Shown: positions 6,495-7,359 of the stretch, one piece after another
How positions within the stretch are numbered: the stretch's first letter is position 1
How the letters are laid out: the number at the start of each line of letters is the position of its first letter
DNA from: Anaeroplasmataceae bacterium
GTDB taxonomy: Bacteria; Bacillota_I; Bacilli_A; Acholeplasmatales; Anaeroplasmataceae
DNA length: 7,359 nt
Assembly (NCBI GenBank): GCA_020024985.1
Contig: JAHHSW010000039.1
Location: 1 to 7,359, forward strand
Direction: 5' to 3'
Translations under genes and position numbers: made by a program
Notes under the pieces: generated by a model
Seen by the model: only the letters and a program-made list of their open reading frames with translations
What the model was told of the DNA's origin: nothing
Databases searched by the model: none

Positions 6495-6523
6495 ATTATA
6501 CTTATTTTAATATTGTTAGTCAA
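6495..6523 (-). promoter_or_regulatory. Sigma-A promoter for rny
   Basis: On the minus strand TTGACT (6523-6518), a 17-base spacer and TATAAT (6500-6495) form a near-consensus promoter, matching 11 of 12 positions. Transcription would start about 7 bases downstream, giving a leader of roughly 40 bases before the rny ATG. It is the strongest promoter in the window and probably drives the whole rny-led run. Confidence 0.85.
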
Positions 6524-6588
6524 TGATAAATGAATTATTACGAAAAAAACAGTATATTTAGCACAAGTATTTATTTTTTCACAATTTT

Positions 6589-6597
6589 TGCTATAAT
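6589..6597 (+). promoter_or_regulatory. Extended -10 promoter for the right-hand unknown gene
   Basis: TGCTATAAT is a perfect extended -10, 25 bases before the ATG at 6623. At 17 bases upstream the sequence is ATTTAT, a poor -35. Upstream T- and A-runs (6540-6580) could act as an UP-like element. The leader would be under 20 bases, with AGGTG as ribosome site. Confidence 0.6.
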
Positions 6598-6622
6598 AAG
6601 TACATAAATGAGGTGTTTTGTT

Positions 6623-7359
6623 ATGGAAAAGAAAAAGAAAACTATTAATGAAAATAAGAAAAAAGAAGGTGGCTTTAAATTCGGTAGAAATTTGGCATCC
6701 TTTTTCATAGTAATAGCAGGGCTCGCTTTACTATTCCTGCTTGTTGCCATTCCTTATTCATATATATCTACTTCTAATGCTAACAAGGCTAAGGTATTTG
6801 AACAGGAATCAATATATACTGAATATTTACAAAAATATGAAGCAAATAAGGATAAGCCTAATAATACCATTACCTATATGCCAATCAAGCATGTAAAGGC
6901 AAACAAATTTGATGTCTTTGATTTAACCCTTGAATGTCGTGAATATACTCATGATTATAGAAACGACAAGGGTAGGGTTTCCTTTGATTTAAAGGTTAAT
7001 TGGAATGATAACACTACCGCAAAGGCTGAAAATAAAAAGCTTAACCCTATTACAAACGGTTCTTTAAATACTGTAAATACTGAGCTAGCATTAGCTTCTG
7101 ATTGGGTAAAGTTCTCAGGCTTTAGCTACTCTAGAGGACTAAGGGTTGAATATGACAAGGGTGAACAAATTGGTAGTAACTATGTAATTAGTGATGTCCC
7201 AAAATATCCACTTTTTGCAAGCACCTGGCCAATTAAGGTAAAGGTTCCAAGCCCTACTGCCTATGTATTTTTAAGCTTCTCTTATTCATCTACTAAGGGT
7301 ACAATTAATGAAGCCTACATCGTAGAATTCACTTATGATGAATATATGACCTCTAATAC
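6623..7359 (+). CDS. Unrecognised membrane-anchored protein (3' end cut off)
   Basis: I do not recognise this protein. Hand translation gives 245 complete codons with no stop before the right edge, so the gene is incomplete. ATG at 6623 follows AGGTG by 7 bases. The first 22 residues are very basic (KKKK at 3-6, KKK at 12-14), then a single hydrophobic segment spans about 24-44 (LASFFIVIAGLALLFLLVAIP). By the positive-inside rule this is an N-in anchor with the remainder outside the cell. Residues after about 50 are polar and rich in Asn, Lys, Tyr, Thr and Ser, with alternating hydrophobics suggesting beta strands (for example FDVFDLTLECREY and AYVFLSFSYSS). There is one cysteine in the visible part and no lipobox, sortase motif or catalytic signature. 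A cleaved signal peptide is possible but no clear cleavage site is seen. It diverges from rny across a 174-base gap. Confidence 0.85.
   Translation, partial: MEKKKKTINENKKKEGGFKFGRNLASFFIVIAGLALLFLLVAIPYSYISTSNANKAKVFEQESIYTEYLQKYEANKDKPNNTITYMPIKHVKANKFDVFDLTLECREYTHDYRNDKGRVSFDLKVNWNDNTTAKAENKKLNPITNGSLNTVNTELALASDWVKFSGFSYSRGLRVEYDKGEQIGSNYVISDVPKYPLFASTWPIKVKVPSPTAYVFLSFSYSSTKGTINEAYIVEFTYDEYMTSN

Noticed and set aside
1..7359. CRISPR array, insertion sequence, tRNA or riboswitch
   Set aside because: No regularly spaced direct repeats, terminal inverted repeats with transposase, cloverleaf, or long structured leader was seen; the intergenic gaps are all under 180 bases.

Overview
The window is AT-rich, with tightly packed genes, strong Shine-Dalgarno sites (AGGAGG/GAGGTGAT type), TATAAT-type -10 boxes and simple hairpin-plus-T-run terminators. 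Together with the proteins it encodes, this points to a low-GC Bacillota, most likely a Bacilli or Mollicutes-adjacent lineage. The standard bacterial code (table 11) fits: every tryptophan I read is TGG, and TGA ends a gene at an intrinsic terminator. I cannot place it at genus level.

Left (1-2235). A MATE-family multidrug/drug:cation antiporter runs leftward off the window edge. Divergent from it, over a ~130-base spacer with a promoter on each strand, is a small rightward operon: a DJ-1/PfpI-family protein overlapping by 11 bases a YidD membrane-insertion factor with a charged heptad tail. It ends at an intrinsic terminator that contains the YidD stop codon, followed by a second, bidirectional terminator shared with the convergent genes.

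Centre (2218-6448, all leftward). In transcription order: rny (RNase Y), ymdB (cyclic-nucleotide phosphodiesterase family), miaB (tRNA ms2i6A37 methylthiotransferase) and ymcA (YlbF/YmcA-family partner of RNase Y). This is the Bacillus subtilis order rny-ymdB-...-miaB-ymcA, with spoVS and the metabolic genes between them absent. A near-consensus sigma-A promoter (TTGACT-17-TATAAT) drives rny. A terminator hairpin lies between rny and ymdB, so later genes probably depend on read-through plus a weaker promoter before miaB. The group links mRNA decay (RNase Y and its YmcA specificity factor), a biofilm/development-related phosphodiesterase and tRNA modification.

Right (6449-7359). A ~170-base divergent region separates rny from a rightward gene, cut by the window edge, for an unrecognised protein with a lysine-rich N-terminus, one membrane anchor and a probable extracellular domain. 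It is the least explained item here.

Most of the window is conserved housekeeping content. I found no CRISPR array, mobile element, RNA gene or clear novel system. The points worth a second look are the rny/ymdB attenuator-like hairpin, the cysteine-free short YmcA, the periodic AGGAGG motifs in the yidD tail, the CxxC at the DJ-1 nucleophile and the unknown anchored protein.
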